Source: Isoetes taiwanensis (taxonomy: Eukaryota > Streptophyta > Lycopodiopsida > Isoetales > Isoetaceae). From it: a stretch of 64,000 bases of DNA. A program made the translations under genes and the position numbers. Below, in pieces: positions 11,815 to 24,775 of this stretch; position 1 is the first letter of the stretch, and the number at the start of each line of letters is the position of its first letter. The notes under the pieces are model-generated. The model saw nothing but the letters and a program-made list of their open reading frames with translations, had not been told where the DNA came from and did no database searches. The stretch lies in the NCBI GenBank assembly GCA_021234155.1, contig JAJEKV010000103.1, positions 1,424,001-1,488,000 of the forward strand, in the 5' to 3' direction.

Positions 11815-11935
11815 AGCTCAAACCGAGGCGAGGCCTCGGAGGAGCCGAACCGAGGAAGGTTGCAAAAGAAAAGGGCACATGGTTGGGCCCAAACCAAGGC
11901 GAGGCCCCGGAGGGGCCGAGCCGAGGAATGAGTGC
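11815..11935. repeat. GC-rich duplicated unit (~64 bp x2)
   Basis: 'aaaccgaggcgaggcctcgg' near 11819 and 'aaaccaaggcgaggccccgg' near 11890 are each followed by 'aggrgccga' and 'ccgaggaa'. Inside each, 'ccgaggcgaggcctcgg' can form a short hairpin. The base composition contrasts sharply with the AT-rich arrays upstream. Confidence 0.65.
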
Positions 11936-12004
11936 AATATAATATAAGATGCCCAAAATATGCCACGACTCACTAACAAATCAACTCACTAACAAATCGC
12001 AAAA

Positions 12005-12280
12005 AACATGGCCGCATAAGTTTGTAGTGGTCTCGAAGTGGCAACGATGCAGTTGGAACATATGCCATGGAATATGCCTCTTTGATGGATGCAAAAGAAG
12101 TATTTCTTCTCCAATAGAAGCTAAGTTGTTTTCAAGATCGGAAAGAAAGGGTGCCGAGATCTTAATGGGAGATAGTATTGAATCAACCACAAGGTACTTA
12201 GAAGCAAGGCACAATGCAACAAGATACCAAACAGCGCAATCCGTTCAAATCAAAAACTACTTTATCGTTTACCACTAATC
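12005..12280 (+). pseudogene. Possible degraded PPR-repeat coding remnant
   Basis: One frame reads SGNDAVGTYAMEYASLMDAKEVF, split by stops. It resembles the 'DVVGNALVDMYAKCGSLMDARKVF' pattern of plant pentatricopeptide repeats. It is too short and broken to be certain. No other coding signal lies between 12280 and 12805. Confidence 0.25.
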
Positions 12281-12805
12281 CCTTGTTATTTCTTTTGGGG
12301 AGTTTCTGAATGCCACGCGTCTGCCTTCATGCATTGTGAAGAGATAAATGAGTACCATGTTGTAAAGTTTGTGATCAAAGCCAATATTATTGAAACCTTT
12401 AAACAGATAATGATCTTGTTTTGCCGAGCAAATAGGTATGCTACTATTAGCTATTTGATATTTATGCGGATGTTGTCATTCTAATGTACATCAATGCATG
12501 TGCTTTAATGCATTATTTTGGGAGAGCAGCTTCAACCCCTGCCTTCTTAAGCACTTTTCCCTTTCTAGCAATGCACATATAGATCAATCTACGCTTTAAT
12601 TTGCTATTTGAACAAACCATTTTGAATTCTTAAACTTGAGATTGCAAATGGAATTCGTCATTTGGGCATGCAAATATTTGGTCCTTGGCCAGCCTTGAGG
12701 CACGGCGTGTAGCTTCTTTTATTCTCTCTAATAGAAGCATGTTGCATCCTCGCTGTCAGGAGATGCCTCACATAATAAAAATACCATTTTCCTCTTTTGC
12801 TGAAG

Positions 12806-15800
12806 TTAACACATCGCAAGACCAAAGATGGAGTCAGAGTGATGCAATTTGGCTGCTTCTAGTGCTTGTGTGGAAACACCAAGAAGATCTAAACGGTTGT
12901 TATAGGCTATTATGCCAGAACCAAGGCATACGTCCCCTTTATAAAAGGCTGCAAACTGCCCTGCTGCAAGACCTTGGTCGTCTTCGGCGAGTGCTACTGT
13001 TGCGATATTAGCAATACCAGCTTCAATGTCACCAATGGTTCCTTGAAAACTGATGCTACAATTGTAGAAGTTAGGCCCATGACGAACCTACAACAGTTAA
13101 AACAGCAAGATACATTTAGGCATGCATGGTTTCAAAAAATCGAAAATTAACTTTGCTACGATTTCTCAGCACTTTATTATTTATGGAACGCTAATGTGGT
13201 TGGCACTGTGGCAGCCATATATTTTTCACTTGACGATTAACCCAGCTCAGAACAAATCAGGATGTATTGCAAATACAGTGGTTCAAGACTTTGCGATGAT
13301 AGATGCTAGATATGTTGTTTTCTAAATTTTAAGCTAATAATTACTTGGGTATTCTTTAAGATAAAGCTGTATGCAGTCTTGAATAAAGTGCCACCTATGT
13401 ATGCAAAATCTATTTAGTAGCAAATCAAAGAAACAACATAAACACCAAGAAAGTTATTAATAGTAGATATATGTAGATCTAAGCTTGACATGAAAGTAAG
13501 AACGTAATAGTATGTCATGACTATAGTGGGATCTTAAAACAAATTTGGTCCCATGCCTTGAAGTACCCAAAAAGCTTGTGGTCAATTCTTACGCATGGAA
13601 GGCGAGTTATAAATGACAGCCATACTTGTATATTCTTTAATGAATGAACATCATCAAGCAATACATAGAGAAAGAGGGTTATTTGGCAGTTGAAGGTGCA
13701 TTACGCTCTAACAGATAGAGGGACACAAAAGTCAAGAATGATGTTACAGTGACAAGAAGGATGATCCAGGAATACCTTGCAACGCAGTTGACCTACGTTT
13801 TTGGGAGGGCTGCCTGTAAACCAACTCATGTCAGTAACTTCAAACTCTCTCCTTTGTTTGTCACCTGAAAAGTAGCTTCTTGATATGAATATTACATTAT
13901 TCGCCACGTCTTTACCAACTACATACCTGCAGAGTTAAAGCATCAGGAAATTTTGCAACTAACACCATATATTTATTTTTTCGGGGCCTCAGCAGACAGA
14001 TTCATTCGAAACAAATGATTTGCCATCAGATCTTTACAAGCTCTAGAATTCTAAAAGCAAATAAAGTGAAGTAGTGAAGTACGCCCAACCTTCAGTATAC
14101 AAATATAGACAAGTATACAAAAATGTAGATTTCTTATACCTTCCTTAACCCTTGCAATTATTTTTACCGAAAGGATCCTGATTGGTTTTACTACAAGATT
14201 TCTAGCCGTCTACCCTGTCAATATCAAAAGATAGCGCACTCATTTGCCTGTCCACTGCTTTTCCTTGGGGAATATTTGTTTTTCTACAACTTGCTCGCTA
14301 GAAATACAAGGTTAACTGCTCTATGCATGCAAATCATGGAGCCTCATGCCTGACAATTAGATACATAGTAATACATCAAATTACAAGAACCAAAAGGAGA
14401 TTCACTTATATTGGATTGAATTAGTCTTTTTATGTTTACTGAGTCCAGGCCGACAACTACAGTGCTTTATGGTCAATGTCCTTTTACCAGCAAGACAGCC
14501 AATGTAACTATGGCATAATACCTTTCTAACATCAATAGACAGCTGACAGCATTAGGCTCCCCTTAACACTATGTCTGGATGTGGATGTAATTCTTGCTCT
14601 CCATTATGTGAAAAATCTATGAGTTTCTCTTTTGCCCTTCCCTTAAAGACTGTGCAGTGTCGTTTCAAATCATTTCCTTTTTCATTACTGGTAGAAGTAC
14701 AAAATCAAATGTCTGCAGAATTAGACCGATGTCAGTAACAACGCCGATAACTTACCATGGTCCGTTTGAGAGCCCCAAACCCTGTCTCTGACCAATGGTA
14801 TAAAACCAGAAGCCTTTATGCTTACCCAGTAGTTTCCCAGTTTCTGCCTCCATAAGAAGCCCTTCTTTTTCACCCAAGTGCTGCGCAATAAATTCACTAA
14901 ACCTTACCTGCCACATACCCAAGGAGCACATTAACTGCTATGTCTAAAAGAAGTAAGCATTTTCCTGATTCTGCATTTCTTAAAAAACAATTCCTCCCTT
15001 CCTTTACCTAGAAACTTTGTCATGTAAAAACAATGGCACTATGCTGCTTCTTGTGGATAAGAGTTGGAATAATGGCAAACTATACAGATACCTTGAAATA
15101 AGATAAAGAAGGCAGTCTTATCCACATCAGGCCTCTCATATCAAGTGTAAAATTTCTTGGAACGTGCTGAACTCATTCATTACAATGGTAAAGAGATGTC
15201 TACTCAAGGAGATGCTCACGTGGCATTTTCTTGCTATGAAAACTTAAGCTTTTTCGATTCTCTTAATATCTTGAATTTAATGTGCACGTAGTGGAGAGGG
15301 TATGTGTTACTATCTACCTTACCAAGAAAGCAGATCCCTTGTGAATCTTTCCGATCTTTATTTGAAAGACTCATTGCTTGTGCAAGCTCACGAACTTCAG
15401 CCTGTTAGTTGAAAATTTAGTTCTTGAAAAAACTGCCATCCAGTGATAATTATCTCAACTTATAGTAAAGAAAGTCAAAATCCCAACCTTGCTAGGTTAC
15501 CTTTGTTAAGCAACCCAGAGGAAACATTAGCTTTGACAGCTGCTCCGAGGAAAGATTTGATAGAAAGTATGTCTGGTCCTTCACCTGCTCACGACAATGA
15601 AATAATTACAATCTCATGCGGAAAACGGAAACAGAAACGGGAACAGGAAGCATATGTACACAGCATCGCTAAAGTTATCTAAAGAATGTTTTGGGATTCA
15701 TGAACATTTGATATTGATTCCTGCAGTTATAATGGAGAGCATTTCCTCAGGTGCACTGTAAAGATTCTTTGCATGTTGCAGGAATTTTATCCTGCATAAA

Positions 15801-18800
15801 TATGCAGAGATTTTGTATATTATTATGCGCATAACGAATTATGCAGAGTAAGTATGTTAGCATATGCAATAATCGGACCCGCTGTGTAATGTGGTTTGAT
15901 TGTCATGTGTCACTGACACCTTTACAAAATTTCCAACTCATGGAATGTCACTAAGACTTCAGTTCAGTTTAATGGGGCAGAAGGGTGGATAGTAGTTCCT
16001 TTCTTTCTTTCCAATTTATTGGCTCAAGTGGGAGGGCCTTGCTGTGTCAATATTTATTTAGGGCAATGATGTTCAGGTTGGATATTGTCGTTATCAACCA
16101 ATGGATAGTTGAGATTGTTGTGGATGCCTATCCACAAACGTTGTTATTTTAAACCTCTACTGAGAAGTGGTGAGAAGGCGCTATTTTAGAGTTGACGTGA
16201 ACTGTTAGAAAATAAGTCATGTTAGAGAAATAATTCTTATTAATTGTTCAGTACAGTAAACTGTTGACTTTCCAGATTCCTCGATTAGGGTTTCGTAATT
16301 AAGGTTTTGCCCTAGACCTAAGGGTATATGTAATGGACGGAATGTCCCAAAGTAATAGAGAGATTTCTGTGCCTTGTCTTCTCCAATATCTGTAATCTGT
16401 TTTGTTGAATCTCTCCTCTCTTCCTTCAACTAGGTCAATGGTTGGTTTCTACTCAAAAGTTCTTACTTTATGTCTTAGACATCTTTTAAGATGTGTTAAC
16501 TCAATTGCCAACTGGTGCAGAAACGTTATTATAGCAAAAGATTTTCTAATTAGTGAAGAACTGCTATTATGGAGCATTGGGGTTTAGCTTTCTAGTTAAA
16601 AGTTCCTACTCTACTCCTGGACTTGCTATTTGAACAACTTGAATTTCTTTCGGAGCCTGCTAATTTGGTTGACAAAAGTTGCTATCTCGAAATGTTCACA
16701 TTAAGTTTTGGTCAACTGATTGACTTCCTAATGAAAATTTGCTATTATGGTCAATCAATTGGCTTTTTAGTCAAGAAGGGGCATTCATTTAAATGTCAAT
16801 CCAACAAGGGATCAATTAGCATGCAAAGCTCATCAAATGATGGCTAGTCCTGTGGCTGCACAGATTATGGAATGCATTTAGTCATTATGCATGCAGACAA
16901 ACCTCATCCATGGATAGCTTCAAACAGAATAATGCCTTCCCATCCTCATAACATCTTTCTACCCGTGCATAATGGCCTGAAGCAACGCGATCAAATCCTG
17001 CCACGTCCAGATGCTTCAAAAAAACACCTAATATAACAAAGACGTAGTTTAGAATACAAAAGCAGGTCAAGGTGCTCAAAACAAAAATTATCATTTTGCA
17101 AAAAAGTCAGAAAATAAAAAATTGCTCAACCTGTGCGAACAATATTAGAGTATTTTGACATTGTAGGATGTTGAACAATGCGCCCTCATGTTGATGAACT
17201 TTCTTAGAATTTAAACGATTGATCTCAATAGAAACAGAAGATGAAGTGACTATTTAGTTATCAAAGCTCATTAGAGAAAATATGGGGTCTCCAAATGGCC
17301 CTTTGTGAAAATAGAGAAAATCCACATCAGCTTTTGCTCTAGCCAATCAGAGATGAGTGCCTTTGTTCTTAATCCATACATACCTGGCATGTCATATTAA
17401 CTTTAGTAGCCACATGTCTTATTTAGATAGGGTACATGGAAACAAGCAATGTTCAAGTGATTCACTCTTCCAAGGCACATTGGACACAAAGAGAGACTCG
17501 ATGATCACATTTCAATGATGGAGTGCATTAACATGCAAATACATGTGAATGATCTGCCACCCACCTTGGAGTAAGAAGCTGGCATACCTAGACCACCCGC
17601 CCACTTGGGAAGGACCCACTTGGACCAGACCACCTTGACCATTTTGTGGCTCTCCAAACGAAGTCTCTAACGATGGCAATGAGTTTTTGCACTTTGATCA
17701 ATGGAGCTAGCAAGCAAGTTGCCATATACATAGGGTGCTTCTAAGCATAGACTTGGCCATGGTAATGCGACATGCAAGTAACAACTTTGTATGTAGTATT
17801 ATATCAAAAGAGATGCTTCTACAACCCTTTACTGGTCTCAGCAGGCTGCATATCTCTGATCTTAAGAACCAATCAGTCTCTTATAGACATAATTGATCTT
17901 ACTGTTTTTTATATGATCTACATAATTGAATCCAAAAGACATTTCACTTCTATCTGGCCAATGATAAAAGGCCTCTTTAATGAGCCAACCTGATCGCATA
18001 AAGTAATAAATTTGTGTGTGTCTCCATAAGTCCATGAACTGTCTCACAAAAGGAGGACCACCCTCAAGGAAAAAGCAGCCAAGAGGGATCTATGGCAAGC
18101 AGGCATAACCTCATTCTCCAGCAATGCTGCAGATAGATAAAGGTCCTAAGACAGCCAGCAACAAGAAAAATGTATAGCTTGCTATGAAAACTGATGTAAG
18201 AAATTACTCCAACGGTTGGCTAGACTTAATAGCAGATAATTCATTCTGGTAAAGCAGATAACTTAATAGCTTCAGCTGGTTAAATCAAAAACGGTTGACT
18301 AGACTTTGGTTTCAGGATCTTTAAACATCCTTTCTTCCTCAAGTTTGTGCCTACATATGTCCAGTGCAGTTGCCTATGACCTATGGAATTGTTCTCAACT
18401 AGCGAGCACTGATCCGTGGTATAGAGATTGATCCAGGATAGGTCCTACATCATAATTAAAAATTTATTTGGCACATGGAACATGATCCACTTCCCAAACA
18501 AAAGAAAACTTTTAAGGAACACAAAAGCAAATATCATGTTTGAACATCGCATAAGCCGCCTGATTAAATCCACTATCTCTCTACCCCGCACAAAAGGTAT
18601 AATTCCAGTTTATCAGACATTTTTCTTCTTTGCAATTCTCGGCTGATCTTCTAGGATCAAAGAACAGGAGCGCATTTGTCCTGGCTCTCCATACTAATGG
18701 TATCAGCGATTATATGAGGCAGTCATTAAGGCTTATATGCTTGTGATGTTTTTTAACAGCAGAAATTCAGTTGAAAGTACACCTGATGCTCACCAAATTT

Positions 18801-21800
18801 TATTCTGCTGTTGCAAAGAATATCAGGATTAGGTGTTAGACCAGCCTGAATTTTGCTAATGCACTCCGATACCTGCAGAAAAAGTCTTAAGAACATATCT
18901 TAATGGTTCATAATTAAATAATATTTTATATTCAAAAAGTCTTAACAACATATCTTAATACATTAAATAACATGATATATGCAATAGGAGGCTCCTGCGC
19001 AGTTCAAAATATAACATCACATAAACCAAATACAGAGAGCCAGTGTCAGTGATAGAGCACTTGGTCTGCATACAGGGATTTATCTATGAAGCCGATCATC
19101 CATTCTTGACATAGAACTCGGGCAAATAAGGATGAGAAAGAGTTAGGTGGTGTGCCCGTCAACGAGTGTTGGAAGATACATGTTAAGAATGAAGGGGGCC
19201 TGGATGGTGTGCCCATTAAGGAGATTTGCATGTGCATGATGCACCTTTTGATCCCCAATTCTTCATGAAGGAGAACGTTTTCAAATCCAATGAAACCATA
19301 GGTCACAATGCAATCTTGAAGCTGTGCCTGGGCTGGCAGTCAATCCTCAAGGCGTAAAACAGCCATTTTCTTTTCAATAATAAGTTAAATGCCTTTACCA
19401 GTCTGCTCCAGAATCCTACAGATACTTCACGCAGAAGGAAGATTTCACAACCTCCTAATCTCTGCCGAACATATTGCTTTCAAAATTGCCAAATGAATCA
19501 TCTCTGACAGGGTTCCATTGTCACTTGGGACATAACACCTCAAAGAAACCAGACCAATGCTTGTACATAGACTTCCAAGGATCCATTCCAACCATTGCAA
19601 TTCAGACCTGATTTTGAAGCAAGACTTATCAATAGCAAATCAGGTAAAATTATCTCAAAACCCAAATCTTAGCAAACCGTAAATGACACTGTCTAATTAC
19701 GACAGTTCAATTGTAAAATCTTCAGCTCTTTGCAGATCTACACAATTAACTGACCAGATTTAACAAAATTGAGAGAACCCATGCACATACGGAAAAATCC
19801 CTCAAGAAACACTCCAAAGTCACTAGAATGGAAAACCCTCCTTGAATTGTCCAATGTTTGTTGAAACATTCTATAAGACCAACTCTTGCTCTTCTCTTTC
19901 CCTGGCTTTGGACTCCAACTTCTGTGAGACTTTATGCTTTCTTAGAAGGTCAGCTGAGCTCCTTTCCATTTACTTGACTTTTAGCTCACTAGGATAGAAA
20001 AATCAAAGCATGCAGAATGTAAATGAATTTGATAAAAATTTGATAAAATGTGTTACGGTGTTGAAACTTTAAGTAGTCACAATAGGATAACGTGGCATGA
20101 CCTTAGCCACAGACAAAATGATGGCGTGGCAAGATCATGGCCACTTAATTAGTTAGGGTGAGATTTCCTAACCTCTAACACCCCTTCTGAAATCGAATAC
20201 TAACTAAGAAACATAATGCCTCAATGTAAATGTAAATGTTGCTGCTGTAGCATCTGAACTCCCAATAGCATTTTGAGATGTTAAATTTGGTTACCAGCAA
20301 GCTTGTTTGCCTGTAGAACAGTATAGAAGATCCAATACTTTGAGCATCAACTGTTCTCGAACAAAGCAGATTTTAAGATCAAGGTGCTTAGTGTCTGAAA
20401 GAAACTTGTGATCTCAAGCAAGTGCAATAATGCCAGAATTATCGAGTACAGCTTAACTGTCTTGATTGGAAGCTGAAGTTCCTGAAATATCTTAAGTGGC
20501 AGCAGAAAGCGCTTTAATCTCAGCTTCAATGGCACTCAAGCTAACTGTAGTTTGCTTTCGTGATGTCCGAGTAACAATACTGCCACCAAGCATTGTTAGT
20601 GAACCCATAAGTGGATTTCCTGAGATCTAAATCATTGCCAGCATGATCTGCATCAGTGTAAACATGAGGTCTGGGTTCTGTCTGTTGCTGATAATAATAA
20701 CCTTCAGAACAAGTGCCTCTAAAATAGGATAGAATCCTTTAGATGCTTGCTAGTGAGATTCAATAGGCACCTGCATAGGCTCACTTGGTCAACTGCAAAT
20801 GCTATATCTAGTCAAGTAATAGTAATGTAAAGAACCAACCAGCCTCCTATACAAGGTAGAATCGCATGGTTCTCCCTCGATATCAAGAGTGTGCTGTTAC
20901 CAATCTTTTGATTCTTCCCTACCTTTTGTGAATGTGCTGCAAAATCCAATATGACGCATGATAACTGATCATGTAAATGCATGATGTTTTAAATGATGTC
21001 AGGTCCTGGCAACAACTGGGAAGAGGAGTTCGAATTAGTCAAGTACAGGAATATCTAACGGGGGCCACTGGTGCGAAAACTTCTGTGTAGTCTTTCCAAA
21101 TTTCTGACTATATCCTTTGGCCCCAAGCCTTGCCTTATACTTGGCTATTCTACCATCAGCATTAAGTTTGGTCCAACACGCCCATTTATTTCAAATAACA
21201 TTGTGTTGTTTGGGTCTAAAAATAAGCTGCCACATGCCTTGTTTGGAAAGCACGGAATATTCTTCATTCGCAGCCTCTCTCCATTCTTTAGATAAGCCTG
21301 CCCAAGAGTAGGATTGTGGGGTCTTGAAGACTAGGTATCTGGGTAGGCAAAATTACAAGTATAATTCTTTGGAGGTTGAGCAGCAATTCATGCAGATCTC
21401 CAGGGAGGATTTGCTGAGATAGCAGAACGGCTAACTGTAATTGAACAGAAAGGTTAGAATGTAAAGTATCAGAAACGTCACCTTAATTTCTCAGCTCATA
21501 AGGATCGGTAGAAGTACAAACATCATAATGATCATTAGAAGTGCTACTAGAGGAAGAATCTGAACCAGAAGAATCGTCTTGTCCAACCAATGGTATTCCC
21601 TCATACTCATCTAAACATCTCGAACTTCTGGATCTGTAGTATGTAAATTCTTGAGTAAGAGACTAGGTACCCACGATAGAAAGAGAAGGAAGATGCTGAA
21701 ACATATGTTGAAAAATTCCAATAGAAAATTGAAGAGAATCAACCAGATCAGAACAGCCATATTCAGCAATGCGCACTTCTAGAATAAAAGACTTGCCTAG

Positions 21801-24189
21801 TAAGTGGATTATAGAACTTGCAAGCCTTCTGTTTTGCGGATAGCCTATGAAAATGCATTTGACTGATCAATCAGCAAGCTTGCCATTCTTCTCGAGCAAT
21901 TCCATAGGCATAGGAGAATAGGCAACACACACAAATGTCCTAAAATTATCAGCATTCAGTTTTCTTCCAAGGATGATGTAGCATGATCTTAGCCATAGAT
22001 GAAAGTGATGACACGGCAAGACCATAGTTACTTGTTTAGTTCGCAAGACACACCTGTCTAAACAGCCAATCCAGATCCACCTTGCTGCTAAATTCCCAAA
22101 AGAAAATCTCTCTTCCAACAAAATGATCAGGCCTAGCAGTTTCTCCTGAATTCGTTCACCTGTGTCGAACAGATCGATGATAGGAAATCATAAACGAGGC
22201 AATTACCGCCATTAAATTTAGACCTCCTATAGTTTTCATTGTGGTTTTGTCAATAAGGAAATAAGTGTGCTTGCATATTGCTGCACTTTACACTAGCAAA
22301 CAGGAGCCCATGGATAAGAATATATAATCCCAGTTCACTTATGAAGTTTACATCAGAGCAAGATTGTGTTGAACTTATTATGTATATACTGAACTTACCA
22401 TTAATATTATTGATGATGTGTAAAAAATGCCCCAGACAAGACCAGCTAACAAGAATTGTTTAGGCCAACATCAGGTAATAGAAAACAATCTTGGAACAAT
22501 TTTGCGGACATCAACATAATATAACAGACATCAGCTCCTCATCCAATCCTTTTTGCATTTGCAGCTTTCCTCGCAACTAGGCACAGCACTTGAAGTAATA
22601 AGACTGGGAAATACCAACAGGATAAATAAAGGCCTCCTTGAGTCCTTGAAAGGGCTGGCTGATAAGCGCAAAAAAAGGTCAGTGCTAAGGGTTCAGATTG
22701 GGCTGCCCTTGATTGGAAGAGCTACCTTGTTACAATTTCAGTCAGGTATGCAATAAAAGAGAAGGTTAATCAGCCTATTGGGCATTGTATATTTAGAGAT
22801 GGCTATTTCCAGAATAAACTTCTGATGATGCAGCTCAGTATCATCAATCATGGTTCAACCAATCATTTACCCCACAATGTAGAATCTGCTATAGGATTCT
22901 CCTTTCATTAGCTCGAGTCTGAGACAGGCCGAGGCTAACTTCAATTGACTTCTCAAAGAGGATTAAAAAACTATGCCATTGGCTGAAGTTCAGCACATGC
23001 TCAGCATACTATGAGATATGAGGTATGTTCTACTGTCTCTTCCGGATTGACCAGAGGCCTATTAAAGCCTATCATATGGTGTGGCACTGCCCAGCATATT
23101 TTTCTGATATTACTAAATCTAAATGAAAGTTTTGAAATGAGTAACATTTTAGTACCACTTTTTCCCAATATTCATCAGTAAGATGTATAATCTTCAGCTC
23201 CACGCCTGCCTGCACAAAACCAAGATAAGTAACTTCAAACTCTACCCATTATTACCCAAGAGTGTTGGGCATGTGATAAAAGTAAACGCTTCTTTTTAAG
23301 CTTCATGATCTCTCAATACAATGGAAAGAAAGTTAAGCAATGGCATTTATATGGTGAAGGAAAATTTCTGCAACGCATGGGTGTGAGCCATAAAATGCTT
23401 TCCTTGACTGCTGAATTTGCAAAAATTTTATCACGCCATCGTAAAACGAACCTCAAGACAGACTTGCTGGGCATACTTCAAGTCTTCCTCCCATGGGCAT
23501 GATGACCAGAAATTGGTAAAATCGTCCTGCAAAAGATACCTTCCTTAGGCTATGGCAGTCATATATGTCTCTATGAATGCTCTATTTGTATTTTTTAAGT
23601 TCAAACCTTTCATTATTTCCATAGTCAAATATAAGAAACACCATTGAATGTGGCAAGTCCCACTTGAAGCACAGCTATGTTTATGTTCCAAGGCTTAATC
23701 CTTAACATTTGCAAGTTGGTTACCTGGAACCATATCTTTAGATAAAATGCCGTGCAAGAATGACCAGAAGCGCATAGTAATTTCAACGCAACGCTACTAT
23801 CAACACCACCACTAAGCAACACAGCCACTTTCAATTTCCGGTCTGTTTCACAACAACTCAGAGCCCGTTCACTACATGATAAATGAGAAAGCTTCAACTT
23901 TGCTGATAAAGCAGTTGCGGAACTTCTAATGTGAAGTATTCCCCTTCCGTTAACAGGTAACGGCAGCCTCTTTGCAGAAAAAAATTGCAGTTTAATGTTT
24001 CTTCCAAACTGAAATTGAACAAGGGATGTATGTCCAAGCAAATGCCTACCACCGTGGTGATCTTCAACCTGAGACAGGTAACTTTTAACTCAAGTACCAA
24101 AAATTATTAAATTTTAGCAGATATACCTGAGCACAACAATGTGAGCAAACGACGGCAGGATGAATGTTCGAAGTAATGGCGCCGGACAT
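12806..24189 (-). CDS. mnmA: tRNA-specific 2-thiouridylase (MnmA/TRMU), 11 exons
   Basis: Exons in gene order: 24127-24189, 23724-24068, 23452-23526, 23156-23209, 18794-18872, 16903-17027, 15501-15584, 15318-15401, 14756-14907, 13776-13926, 12806-13087. All introns are GT-AG, the frame is open throughout (498 codons), and the stop is TAA. The enzyme thiolates U34 of Lys, Glu and Gln tRNAs. Visible are the PP-loop SGGVDSS (residues ~107-113), NPDILCN with the first catalytic Cys (~199), [18 protein letters not shown], and [11 protein letters not shown] with the second Cys (~299), then [12 protein letters not shown] and a C-terminal beta-barrel ending AAGQFAAFY. About 100 Ser/Arg-rich residues before the PP-loop suggest organelle import. 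The start ATG at 24189 (MSGAITSN) was chosen because no other in-frame ATG precedes the PP-loop. The gene looks intact. Confidence 0.9.
16195..16440. other. LTR- or transposon-like insert in an intron
   Basis: Within mnmA intron 6 the phrases 'gaaataattcttattaattg', 'ggtttcgtaattaagg', 'gccctagacctaagg' and 'atctctcctctcttcc' resemble the transcribed end of a plant LTR element. No paired repeat is visible, so this is a weak call. Flanking intron sequence (15590-16900) shows nothing else. Confidence 0.25.
17028..18793. other. mnmA intron 5, no gene seen
   Basis: Only short, unrelated frames on both strands. I see no exon between 16903-17027 and 18794-18872: the protein joins exactly at the split Gly codon ([15 protein letters not shown]). 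Confidence 0.6.
20040..22130 (-). mobile_element. Degraded Ty1/copia retrotransposon in mnmA intron 4
   Basis: Reading down the minus strand: end of integrase ([19 protein letters not shown] then CIFIGYP, ~21835-21960), a Ser/Asp-rich linker (~21500-21600), start of RT ([47 protein letters not shown], ~21070-21260), and RNase H ([34 protein letters not shown], ~20490-20660). Stops and frameshifts are frequent and much of RT is lost. Blocks at 20085-20150 and 21978-22045 ('gtggcatgaccttagccac' / 'gtagcatgatcttagccat') resemble each other and may be LTR pieces. It lengthens the host intron to about 4.3 kb. Confidence 0.75.
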
Positions 24190-24283
24190 CTCTCCTTGTG
24201 CCGTACTGGAGTTTATCCTCCCATAGAAAAGACACGTACCACAAACGCAGCGAGAAGGATTTAATTTGAAACATATGTTCTGA

Positions 24284-24447
24284 CCTTTGGATAGAGGAAT
24301 ATTCCAAGTGATATTCCTCATCAAGGGCACATGCATGTGCCAATGTCTAGAATTTATGTTACATGGCCTTTGGATAGAGGAATATTCCAAGTGATATTCC
24401 TCATCAAGGGCACATGCATGTGCCAATGTCTAGAATTTATGTTACAT
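24284..24447. repeat. 83-bp tandem duplication with RY palindrome, upstream of mnmA
   Basis: Units at 24284-24364 and 24367-24447 are identical by eye. Each contains the 14-bp palindrome GCACATGCATGTGC, with a CATGCATG RY core, and the inverted pair GGAATATTCC / GATATTCC. The pair sits 95-258 bp upstream of the mnmA start codon, in promoter or 5' UTR position. RY motifs bind B3-domain regulators such as ABI3/FUS3 in seed plants; a role here is inference. Confidence 0.8.
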
Positions 24448-24462
24448 AATCATATACCACAA

Positions 24463-24605
24463 AAAATAGATAGATAGATAGTATTTTTACGTCATGCCAC
24501 ATTGGCAGCATCCATGAGGACATATGACGGACCCCCAGAGACTTGAACACAAGATCCCTTAATTGCTAACCCAATGGACTAGCCACTAAACCGAACTCCT
24601 TAATA
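24463..24605 (-). mobile_element. tRNA-derived SINE-like element with GATA tail
   Basis: On the minus strand an A-box-like TGGCTAGTCCATTGG (24571-24585) is followed by a B-box-like GTGTTCAAGTC (24540-24550). A body 'gtcatatgtcctcatggatg' and 'tggcatgacgtaaaaatac' then leads into a (TATC)n tail (24465-24481). A simple-repeat tail after a tRNA-like head is SINE architecture. The body tail recurs near 430-455. A-to-B spacing is shorter than in a true tRNA. Confidence 0.45.
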
Positions 24606-24674
24606 AACAAGGCCTCGGAGACACTATGAATTGCCCTTATGTTATTGACTAGGTATGTATGATGCCCAAGTTTA

Positions 24675-24775
24675 AAACTTGTGAATGATGCTCTGGATAT
24701 ATTGTTACAATTGCTCTATTATTTCTACTTGTGAATGATGCTTTATATATTGTTACAATTGCTCTATTGTTTTTG
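24675..24775. repeat. ~50-bp tandem duplication
   Basis: 'ttgtgaatgatgctctggat' and 'ttgtgaatgatgctttat' are each followed by 'atattgttacaattgctcta'. AT-rich and non-coding. From here to 25420 I see no gene. Confidence 0.7.

Noticed and set aside
15443-15682. Plus-strand 79-codon frame
   Set aside because: It is the antisense of mnmA exon 7 ([11 protein letters not shown]), which fits the protein exactly.
16217-16429. Candidate mnmA exon between exons 6 and 7
   Set aside because: The frame has no TRMU motifs, and exons 6 and 7 already join in phase without it.
19046-19306. Minus-strand 86-codon frame in mnmA intron 4
   Set aside because: No resemblance to any family and no match to the missing parts of mnmA.
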